A stretch of DNA of 64,000 nt from Aquincolibacterium sp041674705 (GCA_041674705.1 JBAYVF010000004.1:48691-112690), one strand, 5' to 3'. Positions 1-7,598 are shown, counted from the stretch's first letter. Numbers and translations: made by a program. The notes: generated from the letters alone by a model not told the origin.

Positions 1-1
1 T

Positions 2-1861
2 TTGATCCTCGCGACGCTTACGGTGATCGCAGCCATCCTGCCGATGGCTTTTGTAAGCGGACTTATGGGCCCCTACATGCGCCCCATTCCGATCGGCGCA
101 AGCGCGGCGATGATGTTCTCGATGTTCGTGGCTTTTGTCGCGACTCCTTGGGCCGCATACCAGATTCTCGGGAGGGCGTTCGCTCAGGGGAAGCTCAAAG
201 CCCACCACGAAGGAGAGAAAGAAGATTTTCTGACGCATCTTTATCGCTCCTACATGAATCCGCTCATTTATAACGCGAAGATCCGGCAATGGTTCTTGAT
301 CGGTCTCGGAACCTTGCTTGCGCTTGCGGTTTTGCTTGTGCCTCTCAAGTTGGTTCGCATGAAAATGTTGCCGTTCGACAACAAGAATGAATTCCAGGTG
401 GTGCTCAATATGCCCGAGGGGACACCCGCGGCGAAGACTCAGGCTGTGATCACGGAGATCGCGGATTATCTCGTCACCACGCCGGAAGTCAAAGACATTG
501 AGATGTATGTGGGCTCGGCAGCACCCTATAATTTCAACGGGCTTGTGCGTCATTACTTTCTTCGATCAAAACCTTTCCAGGCGGATCTTCAAGTGAATCT
601 GGCAGGAAAACATCAGCGCAAACGCCAAAGCCATGATATCGCCAAAGCGGTACGCCCGAGGATCCATGAGATCGTGAAAAAACACGGCGGCCATGTTCAG
701 GTTGCAGAAGTCCCTCCCGGCCCGCCTGTTCTTTCGACGCTCGTGCTTGAAATTTATGGACCCACGCTTGAGGGCCAAACAAAGCTTGCGAAACAGATCG
801 AAGGATTGCTCGCTTCCAGCGAAGGCGTGACCGACATCGATACCTATATCCAGTCACCGGAAAAGCTCATGCGCCTCCGTGTGAATACGCAGAAAGCATC
901 CTTGAATGGAATTCCGGTCGCGCAGATCGCTGAAGTTATCACAACCGCAGTCGGGGGAAAGACCGTGGATCTGGCGCACCTTTCTGAAGAATACGAGCCG
1001 GTGGAGATCCTTTTGCGTCTGCCCAAGGAAAAGCGTGCGGGGATGGAGAGTGTTCTCAATATGACGCTTCTCTCCCGGTATGGGAACCCGATCCCGGTAC
1101 GGGAACTTGTGGATATCGAAAAGGACACCAAAGACCCCGCGATCTATCACAAGAACCTTATGCGGGTCTCATATGTGATCGCGGACGTGGCAGGGAAGTT
1201 TGAAAGCCCGGCGTATGCGATCCTGAAACTCAAAAAAGAGATCGCAAAGATGCCGGTGCCTGTTAATCAAGAGGGCCAGAAGACGCTCGACCAACTTTTT
1301 AACGGCCAGCCGCAAACGACGGATCGCTGGACCTTGAAGTGGGATGGAGAATGGCAGATCACGTACGAAGTATTCCGTGATCTCGGGATCGCGTTCGTCT
1401 TTGTGCTTCTTCTGATCTACGCGCTTGTGGTTGGGTGGTTCCAGTCGTTTAAAACGCCGTGGATCATCATGTTGCCGATTCCGCTCACGCTTGTGGGGAT
1501 TTTACCTGCGCACTGGCTCGGCGGCGTGTTTTTTACTGCGACTTCCATGATCGGGATGATCGCGGGTGCCGGGATCGTGGTCCGCAATTCCATTATTCTC
1601 GTGGATTTTATCGAAATGAGACGTGCGGAGGGGATGCCCCTTGAAGAAGCCGTGATCGATGCCGGGGTGAAGCGCTTCAGGCCGATGCTTTTGACAGCGG
1701 CGGCGGTAGTCGTCGGCGCATCGGTCATTCTGTTCGACCCGATCTTTCAGGGTTTAGCCGTCGCCTTGATGGCGGGGGAGATCGCCTCGACGATCCTTTC
1801 TCGAACCGCAGTTCCTGTTTTCTATTACATGATGGCTAAAAAAACAGGGACTCGGGACTAG
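2..1861 (+). CDS. RND efflux transporter permease subunit, 5'-truncated
   Basis: The last 619 residues of an inner-membrane RND (AcrB/CusA-type) proton-driven pump are visible; the frame is open to the window edge, so the true start lies upstream. Hydrophobic segments at about residues 1-55 and 95-115, then a periplasmic porter/docking stretch (about 120-450), then a C-terminal membrane block (about 465-615) follow the second half of an RND protomer. The C-terminal block contains GAGIVVRNSIILVDF, the typical RND TM11-12 region. Substrate cannot be told from this part. The last residues (GTRD) and the TAG stop are written in an intergenic repeat (GGGACTCG family), so the natural C-terminus may have been altered. 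Other pump components would be upstream. Confidence 0.88.
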   Translation: MILATLTVIAAILPMAFVSGLMGPYMRPIPIGASAAMMFSMFVAFVATPWAAYQILGRAFAQGKLKAHHEGEKEDFLTHLYRSYMNPLIYNAKIRQWFLIGLGTLLALAVLLVPLKLVRMKMLPFDNKNEFQVVLNMPEGTPAAKTQAVITEIADYLVTTPEVKDIEMYVGSAAPYNFNGLVRHYFLRSKPFQADLQVNLAGKHQRKRQSHDIAKAVRPRIHEIVKKHGGHVQVAEVPPGPPVLSTLVLEIYGPTLEGQTKLAKQIEGLLASSEGVTDIDTYIQSPEKLMRLRVNTQKASLNGIPVAQIAEVITTAVGGKTVDLAHLSEEYEPVEILLRLPKEKRAGMESVLNMTLLSRYGNPIPVRELVDIEKDTKDPAIYHKNLMRVSYVIADVAGKFESPAYAILKLKKEIAKMPVPVNQEGQKTLDQLFNGQPQTTDRWTLKWDGEWQITYEVFRDLGIAFVFVLLLIYALVVGWFQSFKTPWIIMLPIPLTLVGILPAHWLGGVFFTATSMIGMIAGAGIVVRNSIILVDFIEMRRAEGMPLEEAVIDAGVKRFRPMLLTAAAVVVGASVILFDPIFQGLAVALMAGEIASTILSRTAVPVFYYMMAKKTGTRD

Positions 1862-1905
1862 GGACTCGTTCCTCGAAAGAGTTTTGACGAGTCCCGAGCA
1901 ACGGG
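1846..1905. repeat. Iterated-arm hairpin, GGGACTCG family, copy 1
   Basis: The left arm iterates GGGACTCG-like words (GGGACTCGGGACTAGGGACT, then CGTTCCTCG). The right arm GACGAGTCCCGAG is its complement. The same word set recurs at 7583-7692 and 50452-50516. The left arm forms the end and stop codon of the RND gene. Confidence 0.8.
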
Positions 1906-1913
1906 GGTTTATT

Positions 1914-2117
1914 ATGACCATGGAAAAAATAATTCGCGTGATGGCGGGAACTTTCATTTTAGCAAGCGTCGCTCTGGCGATCTGGGTAAGCCCCTGGTGG
2001 CTCGTCTGGACGGCGCTTATCGGCGTGAATCTTATCCAGTCCGCCTTCACCGGTTGGTGTCTGGCCGAAAAGATCCTCAAGAAATTCGGCGTCCCTGGTT
2101 CCTGTTGCAGTCAATAG
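1914..2117 (+). CDS. Small DUF2892/YgaP-like membrane protein
   Basis: About 67 residues beginning MTMEKIIRVMAG, with two short hydrophobic helices (roughly residues 6-22 and 27-43) separated by a tight turn with SPWW. This resembles the DUF2892 (YgaP transmembrane) family of small inner-membrane proteins. A C-terminal Cys-Cys pair (GSCCSQ) is present. The ATG at 1914 is preferred because ACGGGGG lies just upstream; the ATG at 1920 is also possible, and a TTG at 1884 lies inside a repeat. It follows the RND gene closely but is separated from it by a repeat, so co-transcription is uncertain. Function is unknown. Confidence 0.7.
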   Translation: MTMEKIIRVMAGTFILASVALAIWVSPWWLVWTALIGVNLIQSAFTGWCLAEKILKKFGVPGSCCSQ

Positions 2118-2125
2118 CCGATATT

Positions 2126-2200
2126 ACCCCATGTAACACCGGGTGTTAAAACGGTGTCATTTCCCCGAATGTAAGACCGGGTGTTACATTTGGGTGAGGC
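2126..2200. repeat. Paired palindromes with ACCGGGTGTTA core
   Basis: TAACACC-G-GGTGTTA and a near copy (GTAAGACC-G-GGTGTTAC) lie about 40 nt apart. Together they form a larger imperfect inverted repeat (TACCCCATGTAACACC against GTGTTACATTTGGGTG). No ORF. It may act as a terminator for the preceding gene, but there is no U-run. Confidence 0.65.
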
Positions 2201-2207
2201 CCTTTGA

Positions 2208-2236
2208 TTGACACTCCTTCCGCCTTCGGGCAGAAT
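2208..2236 (+). promoter_or_regulatory. Sigma70-type promoter for gatC-gatA
   Basis: TTGACA at 2208-2213, a 17-nt spacer and CAGAAT at 2231-2236. The same TTGACACTCC start and 17-nt spacer occur at the hisG promoter (9304). The transcript would carry a leader of about 150 nt containing the CCCCGTTAGAG inverted repeat before gatC. Confidence 0.6.
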
Positions 2237-2267
2237 GGCACCACTTTTAATCACGGGTCGGGAACTT

Positions 2268-2391
2268 GCCCCGTTAGAGATTCACGAGAAGAAATTGTGC
2301 GAGATTGATTTTTAATGAAAACATTTAAAGTGGTAGACATAGATAGCCAGACAAGCGGAAGCGCCCTAGGCGCTTCCTATCTCTAACGGGG
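2268..2391. repeat. CCCCGTTAGAG...CTCTAACGGGG inverted repeat in gatC leader
   Basis: Outer arms at 2269-2281 and 2379-2391 pair. Between them sits a compact hairpin, GGAAGCGCC-CTA-GGCGCTTCC, at about 2355-2375. A second copy with the same outer arms lies at 35139-35241, directly before glnK2. In both cases the right arm ends a few bases before the ribosome binding site or start codon, so it may influence translation. Confidence 0.8.
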
Positions 2392-2396
2392 TAAAC

Positions 2397-2678
2397 ATGG
2401 AAATCAATATCGATAGAGTTGCGGAACTTGCGCGGCTCAATCTTAAAGCCGAAGAAAAAAAGAAGCTCGAAAAAGACCTCGGGGCGATCCTCGACTACGT
2501 CAAAAAACTGGATAAGCTGGATACGTCCAAAGTCGAGCCCACGAGCCATGTCCTTAATATGGAGAACGTGTTCCGCCCTGATGAAGCCAAGTCTTCGGAT
2601 GCCGCCTCAAAGGCCCTGGAACATGCCCCTCAGACCGAAGGCTCTTTCTTCAAAGTCCCCAAGATCGTGCAAAGATAA
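2397..2678 (+). CDS. gatC: Asp/Glu-tRNA amidotransferase subunit C
   Basis: 93 residues, normal for GatC, the small subunit that belts GatA and GatB in the transamidosome converting Glu-tRNA(Gln) and/or Asp-tRNA(Asn) to the amidated forms. The N-terminal helices VAELARLNLKAEEK...ILDYVKKLDKLD, the SHVLNMENVFRPDE segment and the FFKVPKIVQ end are family hallmarks. The ATG follows the right arm of an inverted repeat (AACGGGGTAAAC); no classical SD is seen. It is followed by gatA after 34 nt, so C-A form an operon, while gatB is separated by an inserted cassette. Confidence 0.95.
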   Translation: MEINIDRVAELARLNLKAEEKKKLEKDLGAILDYVKKLDKLDTSKVEPTSHVLNMENVFRPDEAKSSDAASKALEHAPQTEGSFFKVPKIVQR

Positions 2679-2709
2679 GTGCTAAGTGATAAGTGTTAAG
2701 CGATAGGCA
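2679..2709. repeat. AAGTGATAAG-family half-hairpin between gatC and gatA
   Basis: Iterated words GTGCTAAGTGATAAGTGTTA then AGCGATAGG, matching one arm of the hairpins at 55588-55649 and 57214-57284. Only one arm is present. The gatC stop (TAA) directly abuts it and gatA starts a few bases after it. Confidence 0.7.
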
Positions 2710-2712
2710 GAA

Positions 2713-4146
2713 ATGAATACACCACTCCATAAACTGACAGTGAAGGAAGCGATCGGGTTCTGCCAAAAAGGCGGGGCTCAGGAGCTTGTTCATGCTTTAA
2801 CCGAGAGGGCCCAAAAGTTGAATCCTCTCGTGAACGCGTTTTTGCGGTTTAGTGCTTCCGATATCAACTTACCGCTTACCGCTGAACGCTTACCCCTCGC
2901 AGGTGTTCCCGTTTCTATTAAAGACAACATCTGTATCGATGGCAGGGAAGTGACGTGCGCGTCGAAGATCCTGGCTAAGCACGTGCCTCCTTATAATGCC
3001 ACCGTGATCGAGAAATTGAAGAGCGCGGGTGCGACACTTTTCGGCCAATGCAATATGGACGAATTCGCGTTCGGTTCTTCGTGCGAAACCTCGGCGTTCG
3101 GTCCGTGCAAAAATCCCTGGGACCTCACGCGCGTACCCGGAGGCTCGAGCGGTGGCTCTGCGGCTTCCGTCGCGGCAGACATGACGCTTGCGGCGCTCGG
3201 GAGTGACACCGGCGGTTCGATTCGTCAGCCCGCGGCGCTTTGCGGTGTGGTCGGCGTCAAGCCCACTTACGGCCGCGTGTCGCGCTACGGTCTTATCGCG
3301 TTCGGTTCAAGCTTTGACCAGATCGGTCCCATTACAAAAACCGTGGAAGATGCCGCCATTCTGCTGAATGTGCTGAGCGGCCACGACCCGAAAGATTCCA
3401 CGTCCGCGTCTCAGTCCGTTCCTGATTTTACGCAAGCGCTCAAGCGCGATGTGAAGGGCCTCAAGATCGGCCTTCCGAAAGAGTACTTCATTGAAGGGAT
3501 TGATCCCCAGATCGAGAAAAGCGTTCGCGAAGCCGCGGAGATCTATAAGAAGCTCGGCGCCGAGATCAAGACGATCAGCTTGTCGCATACCGAACACTCG
3601 GTTGCGGTCTACTATATTGTGGCCGTGGCGGAAGCCAGCTCGAACCTTGGACGCTTTGATGGCGTCGAGTACGGCCTGAGGGTTCCCACAAAAGATCTTC
3701 GTGAAATGTATTTTGAAACGCGCGACCAGGGGTTCGGCCAGGAAGCCAAGCGCCGCATTCTGCTCGGCACGTTCGTGCTCTCGGCCGGTTATTATGAGGC
3801 TTATTATCTGAAGGGCCAGAAAGTCCGTACACTTATTCGGCAGGATTTTGAGAAGGCGTTCAAGGAAGTGGACGTGATCTTGTCGCCCACCTCGCCCACG
3901 GCGGCGTTCAAGATCGGCGAAAAGTCCGCAGACCCGATCGCCATGTACCTTTCCGATATCTTTACGATCCCCGCGAACCTGGCCGGCATTCCCGCGATGT
4001 CGGTTCCGTGCGGTTTTACAAGCGGCGGTCTTCCCATAGGCTTGCAGCTTATGGCCAGGCCCTTTGACGAATCCACCATGCTCCGCGCGGCTTACGCTTT
4101 CGAGCAGGAAACCGGCATCTATAAAAAGAAACCGAAGTTAGACTAG
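2713..4146 (+). CDS. gatA: Glu-tRNA(Gln)/Asp-tRNA(Asn) amidotransferase subunit A
   Basis: 477 residues, full length. GatA is the glutaminase of GatCAB: an amidase-signature enzyme that frees ammonia from glutamine and channels it to GatB. The amidase signature is clear, with VSIKDNI (catalytic Lys) near residue 70, GSSGGSAASVAADM, and LGSDTGGSIRQPAALCGVVG carrying the Ser-cisSer-Lys triad and nucleophile. The substrate-loop segment NMDEFAFGSS is also present. It follows gatC by 34 nt of repeat. Nothing odd was seen in the reading frame. Confidence 0.97.
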   Translation: MNTPLHKLTVKEAIGFCQKGGAQELVHALTERAQKLNPLVNAFLRFSASDINLPLTAERLPLAGVPVSIKDNICIDGREVTCASKILAKHVPPYNATVIEKLKSAGATLFGQCNMDEFAFGSSCETSAFGPCKNPWDLTRVPGGSSGGSAASVAADMTLAALGSDTGGSIRQPAALCGVVGVKPTYGRVSRYGLIAFGSSFDQIGPITKTVEDAAILLNVLSGHDPKDSTSASQSVPDFTQALKRDVKGLKIGLPKEYFIEGIDPQIEKSVREAAEIYKKLGAEIKTISLSHTEHSVAVYYIVAVAEASSNLGRFDGVEYGLRVPTKDLREMYFETRDQGFGQEAKRRILLGTFVLSAGYYEAYYLKGQKVRTLIRQDFEKAFKEVDVILSPTSPTAAFKIGEKSADPIAMYLSDIFTIPANLAGIPAMSVPCGFTSGGLPIGLQLMARPFDESTMLRAAYAFEQETGIYKKKPKLD

Positions 4147-4170
4147 AGACTACAGACCAGAGACGACAGC
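4142..4170. repeat. CAGACCAGAGAC-family half-hairpin after gatA
   Basis: AGACTAGAGACTACAGACCA then GAGACGACAG: iterated AGAC words like the arms found inside valS (58593-58669) and at 49780-49810. It overlaps the gatA stop and leads into the next ORF. Confidence 0.55.
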
Positions 4171-4171
4171 G

Positions 4172-4387
4172 ATGACGAATAATTTGCATCATGCAGCTAA
4201 AAAGTATGTCGAAGTGATCGAGAAGATTGAAAGAACCACCAATCCCAAAGAGTTGCAGGAACTTGAGGAGAAGCGGGTGGACCTGCACTGGAAGTTTATC
4301 GATCTGCTCAAAAAGCAGGGGATCAAATATAAAGACAGAGATCACGCAACCCGGATTGCCATACGGATTGCGCACGGAGAGTTATGA
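4172..4387 (+). CDS. Small helical protein of unknown function
   Basis: 71 residues, unrecognised. Mostly charged and helical (MTNNLHHAAKKYVEVIEKIE then heptad-like Leu/Glu runs), with no signal peptide or membrane segment; it is probably a cytosolic coiled-coil protein. It lies 25 nt after gatA and overlaps the next ORF by 4 nt (ATGA), the tight spacing of an operon. Base composition resembles gatA rather than the AT-rich cassette further on, so it may be native to the gat operon. No strong SD precedes the ATG. Confidence 0.55.
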   Translation: MTNNLHHAAKKYVEVIEKIERTTNPKELQELEEKRVDLHWKFIDLLKKQGIKYKDRDHATRIAIRIAHGEL

Positions 4388-4617
4388 CGACGCTTGAAAT
4401 TGCTCGCATTTATACGGATCTGGTGAAGGCGGAGCGGGAGATTCCTGAAGCGGAGCACCAGGCCAAGGAAAAGATCAATGCTCTCCGGACCAAGTATCAC
4501 GAGATCCTGATGGCAAAGATGCGGGAAGAACGGATCGATTTCTCCGATCGCTTCGACGCCGCAGCCAAGGCTTTCGATCTTGTTCGCGAAGAAGATTCAA
4601 AGTACGGTGGTAGGTAG
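4384..4617 (+). CDS. Small coiled-coil protein of unknown function
   Basis: 77 residues, unrecognised. It reads as a continuous amphipathic helix rich in Glu, Lys, Arg and Ala (AEREIPEAEHQAKEKINALR), with no membrane segment. The ATG overlaps the preceding stop by 4 nt, and CACGGAGAG just upstream is a good SD. Together with the preceding ORF it could form a small heteromeric pair. The gene ends exactly where the palindrome cluster and the AT-rich cassette begin. Confidence 0.6.
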   Translation: MTTLEIARIYTDLVKAEREIPEAEHQAKEKINALRTKYHEILMAKMREERIDFSDRFDAAAKAFDLVREEDSKYGGR

Positions 4618-4630
4618 TTGCAGAGCATTT

Positions 4631-4831
4631 GTGCGGCGCCGCACGAATTGGAAATGAATTAGCTCGACGTCGAGCTTATTGAGATCAGGCTGGCAAGGCG
4701 GTTCGGGCAGTCGGGGGCCTTATATCGTATATGATATACCTGCCTGCCGGCAGGCGGCAAAACAGTCGGCGCCGACTGTTTTGGCCAATAGTGTGGGGGA
4801 GCTAACCCCTCCCCACCGGACGCCGTCCGGT
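4631..4831. repeat. Cluster of perfect palindromes at left edge of inserted cassette
   Basis: The 230 bases between the preceding small ORF and the HEPN gene hold a run of palindromes: GTGCGGCGCCGCAC (4631-4644), AGCTCGACGTCGAGCT (4661-4676), TATATC..GATATA (4721-4738), GCCTGCCGGCAGGC (4742-4755), a perfect 26-bp palindrome centred on GGC|GCC (4758-4783), a GTGGGG/CCCCAC hairpin (4793-4816) and CCGGACGCCGTCCGG (4817-4831). No promoter is convincing, although TTGACA occurs at 4831. Confidence 0.85.
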
Positions 4832-4849
4832 TGACAAGAATGGAGAGAG

Positions 4850-5416
4850 ATGAAGAAAGAGCCATTTGTGCCAAGCTTAGGCTCTGATGTAATTAAGAAG
4901 TTTTGTCAGTTGTGTGATTGGGCGTATCAATCATGGCTAATGCAACGGACTCTTTTTGATGATAACCCTAATCTTTATGTTCTGGAAAAGGATAGTTTTC
5001 AGAGATTTTTTAGTCTTCTTAATAATGTTACGCTCGAATATGCCCTTCAGCAGCTCATAAAGCTTCATGATCCGGCAATTATGAATGGCAAGATTAATCT
5101 GACGATTAATTGCATAGTCCAATATGGCGACTGGGAAAAGAAGGTGAGGACGGATTTAAAAAGTCTTAGCGACGAGTTAGAGTTATTAGCCGGATGCCTG
5201 AGAGCGGCGAGGAATAAAGTTCTTTCTCATAACGATTTTCTGGCGTGCATGGAAAATGTGCCGATCGGTTGTTTTGAGGAAAACAAAGATAGGGATTATT
5301 TTGATAAGCTCCAAGAATTTGTAAATATTGTTCATGATAAAACGATCGGCGGGCCTTATCCTTTTGATAGTTTGGTGCAAAGTTACACCCGCGAATTTTT
5401 GAGTGCGCTGAAATAG
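4850..5416 (+). CDS. HEPN-domain (AbiU2-like) protein, putative RNase of a defence/toxin module
   Basis: 188 residues. The key feature is RAARNKVLSHND near residue 120, which fits the HEPN RNase signature R-N-x(4-5)-H. The RNK..SHxD form resembles AbiU2-like HEPN proteins of abortive-infection systems. The remainder is all-helical with aromatic and acidic patches and no membrane segment. GGAGAG lies 5-8 nt before the ATG. Codons are strikingly AT-rich compared with gatA and gatB on either side, a sign of transfer. It sits 42 nt before a second unknown gene, and both are inserted between gatA and gatB. The HEPN call rests on one motif and context; activity and target are unknown. Confidence 0.6.
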   Translation: MKKEPFVPSLGSDVIKKFCQLCDWAYQSWLMQRTLFDDNPNLYVLEKDSFQRFFSLLNNVTLEYALQQLIKLHDPAIMNGKINLTINCIVQYGDWEKKVRTDLKSLSDELELLAGCLRAARNKVLSHNDFLACMENVPIGCFEENKDRDYFDKLQEFVNIVHDKTIGGPYPFDSLVQSYTREFLSALK

Positions 5417-5479
5417 CATTAGTAACTGCGGCTATTCCTGTGCGCTAAAGTAATCAAAATGATTCAAAGGGGAAGCCTG

Positions 5480-6022
5480 GTGGACGACAAATTGTTGAAT
5501 GACATAGCAAAAAGCTTTGTTGTGACGGCGCTTAGCTATACCAACCAGAACTGGCGGACATTTTGTCAGTCTTGGAGCAAGGCGTTGAAGGCTGATTTGT
5601 CAGGAGACGCTGAGGCTAAACTAGAATTTTCGATGGCCATTATCGGGTTGGGCTTGTCACGCATTAAACGAGATTCTTTGGAAAATACTGCATCGCGTGA
5701 AGTTGGCAAGGTGCAGGCTGAGAAGATTAGAGATTATTTGAGGGTGATGTCGGGCAACTTAGGTGATGAGCCATGGGAAAAGGCAATGAAGTATCATAAT
5801 GCTTATGAAAATTGTCCCAATTTCGATTCGAGATTTGATAAACCTCCTTTTGAAAGCCGCGTGGAAGCAATAGCCGTGGTTTTATTCGATTCTTTTAAAA
5901 TAGCGCATCTTATTAAAATAGGAGGTCGCATCTCTTACGAACCTCTTACGCTTATGATGCTTGCTGGTACAGTTTTGGCAGCTTACCAAGACTGTAAAAA
6001 CACATTTCAGAGTTTATTATGA
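5480..6022 (+). CDS. Unknown helical protein, partner of the HEPN gene
   Basis: About 180 residues, unrecognised. Mostly helical, with a hydrophobic C-terminal stretch (LTLMMLAGTVLAAYQ) that could be a buried or membrane-associated helix. GTG 5480 is chosen because AAAGGGGAAG lies at ideal distance; an in-frame ATG at 5459 lacks an SD. AT-rich like the preceding HEPN gene and probably co-transcribed with it. Its TGA stop overlaps, by 4 nt, the ATG of a displaced gatB 5' fragment (6019). It could be an antitoxin, sensor or second effector of a two-gene defence cassette; this is inferred from context only. Confidence 0.55.
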   Translation: MDDKLLNDIAKSFVVTALSYTNQNWRTFCQSWSKALKADLSGDAEAKLEFSMAIIGLGLSRIKRDSLENTASREVGKVQAEKIRDYLRVMSGNLGDEPWEKAMKYHNAYENCPNFDSRFDKPPFESRVEAIAVVLFDSFKIAHLIKIGGRISYEPLTLMMLAGTVLAAYQDCKNTFQSLL

Positions 6023-6093
6023 ACTACGAACCTGTGATCGGACTTGAGGTCCACGTACAGCTGAAAACAAAGAGCAAGCTGTTTTGTTCGTGC
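6019..6093 (+). pseudogene. gatB': Displaced 5' fragment of gatB (25 codons)
   Basis: These 25 codons encode the GatB N-terminus (MNYEPVIGLEVHVQLKTKSK then LFCSC), identical to the functional GatB except Lys for Arg at position 18. Yet 19 of 25 codons differ, 18 of them synonymously. This copy uses the GC-ending codons typical of the surrounding genes, so it is probably the original gatB start. The frame breaks after FCSC into a short palindrome (CCGCCACACAGCGCGGCGG). Its ATG overlaps the stop of the upstream cassette gene. It is best read as a relic left when the cassette inserted at, and replaced, the 5' end of gatB. Confidence 0.88.
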
Positions 6094-6146
6094 TTCCGCC
6101 ACACAGCGCGGCGGACAGGCGACGGAATTCGGTTAAGGAATGAATT

Positions 6147-7598
6147 ATGAATTATGAGCCCGTGATAGGTTTGGAAGTGCATGTTCAATTGAAGACAAGA
6201 TCAAAGTTGTTTTGTTCTTGTTCCACCACTTTTGGCGAGGAAGGTAATAAGAATACATGCCCCGTGTGTCTCGGCTGGCCGGGGTCATTGCCGGTACTGA
6301 ACGAAGCGGCGCTGAAACTCGGGATTCGGGTGGGGCTTGCGCTTAATTGCAAGATCGCCGAGCGGCTCAAGTTCGACCGGAAGAATTATTTTTATCCGGA
6401 TCTTCCCAAAGCCTACCAGATCTCGCAATTCGATATGCCGGTGAACGGCCGCGGCGAACTTCTCATCGAAACAAAAGATGCGGAAGGAAAAATGATCGAG
6501 CGAAAGATCGGGATTACTCGTGCGCACCTGGAAGAAGATGCCGGGAAGCTTCTGCATGAAGGCATCGCGGACGGCAGTCTCGTGGACTACAACCGCGGCG
6601 GTATCCCGCTTCTTGAGATCGTCTCCGAACCGGATCTCGGAAGCCCGCAAGAGGCGCATGACTATCTCACCGCGCTCAAGGCCATCCTTCAATATGTGGA
6701 AGTGAGCGACTGCGATATGGAAAAGGGGAGCCTTCGCTGCGACGCGAACGTGTCGGTGCGGCCCGTGAGCCAGGAAAAACTCGGGACCAAGGTCGAGATC
6801 AAGAACCTGAACTCGTTCAAGATGGTGGCGCGAGCGATCCAGTACGAGATCGAACGGCAGACGGAAGCGCTTGAACGCGGGGAGGCGATCGTCCAGGAAA
6901 CGCGACTTTGGAGTGACGCCGAGGGCATGACGGTTTCCATGCGTTCCAAAGAAGATGCCCACGACTACCGTTATTTTCCCGAGCCCGACCTTGTGCCTTT
7001 CACCTTGTCGCGCGAAGTCGTAGAGGCGATCCGGAAGACTTTGCCGGAATTGCCGCTTGAGCGCGCGAAGCGGTTCATCAAAGAATTCGGCATTCCGGAA
7101 TATGATGCCTATGTGCTGGTGCAGGAGAAAAAACTGGCCAACTATTTTGAATCCTGCATTCGCGAAGGCGCCGCGCCGAAGCTCGCGAGCAATTGGATCC
7201 AAAATGAACTCTTGGCGCTGCTGAATGTGAAAAACATCGCGATCGATGAGTGCCTGGTTTCGCCCCACGCGCTTGCCGGACTGATCCGGCTGGTCGAAAA
7301 AGGGATCGTAAGCGGGAAAACCGCTAAAGATGTTTTTCAGGAAATGGCGGCGACCGGTAAAACGGCGGACGTAATCGTTAAAGAAAAAGGCCTCACGCAG
7401 GTTTCGGATACCGGGCTCATTGAAAAAGCCGTTGAAAAAGCGATCGCCGCGAATCCCACGGCCGTCGCGGAATTCAAGGCCGGCAAACAAAAAGCCCTCG
7501 GCGCGCTGGTGGGTGCCGTTATGAAAGAAACCGGCGGCAAGGCGAATCCGAAAGTGGTTAATGAAATTCTCATTAACAAGCTGGGGACTCGTAGCTAG
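6147..7598 (+). CDS. gatB: Asp/Glu-tRNA amidotransferase subunit B
   Basis: 483 residues, full length. GatB is the kinase/amidotransferase subunit that phosphorylates the misacylated Glu- or Asp-tRNA and adds ammonia from GatA. The N-terminal catalytic cradle (GLEVHVQL, NTCPVCLGWPGSLPVLN with Zn-ligand-type Cys, YYFYPDLPKAYQISQFD-like segment), the helical domain and the C-terminal YqeY/tail domain are all present. SD GGAATGAATT is weak. The first ~38 codons are AT-ending while the rest use the local GC-rich codons, a mosaic that goes with the displaced 5' copy just upstream. The last residues (GTRS) and the stop fall in a GGGACTCG-family repeat. Confidence 0.96.
   Translation: MNYEPVIGLEVHVQLKTRSKLFCSCSTTFGEEGNKNTCPVCLGWPGSLPVLNEAALKLGIRVGLALNCKIAERLKFDRKNYFYPDLPKAYQISQFDMPVNGRGELLIETKDAEGKMIERKIGITRAHLEEDAGKLLHEGIADGSLVDYNRGGIPLLEIVSEPDLGSPQEAHDYLTALKAILQYVEVSDCDMEKGSLRCDANVSVRPVSQEKLGTKVEIKNLNSFKMVARAIQYEIERQTEALERGEAIVQETRLWSDAEGMTVSMRSKEDAHDYRYFPEPDLVPFTLSREVVEAIRKTLPELPLERAKRFIKEFGIPEYDAYVLVQEKKLANYFESCIREGAAPKLASNWIQNELLALLNVKNIAIDECLVSPHALAGLIRLVEKGIVSGKTAKDVFQEMAATGKTADVIVKEKGLTQVSDTGLIEKAVEKAIAANPTAVAEFKAGKQKALGALVGAVMKETGGKANPKVVNEILINKLGTRS

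Noticed and set aside
4620..6146. Prophage or insertion sequence
   Set aside because: No integrase, transposase, terminal repeats or phage structural genes; only the two unknown genes and the gatB relic.
6285..7490. Long open frame (401 codons) on the - strand
   Set aside because: Lies wholly antisense to gatB, with a Phe/Arg-rich low-quality protein and no SD; a by-product of codon bias.
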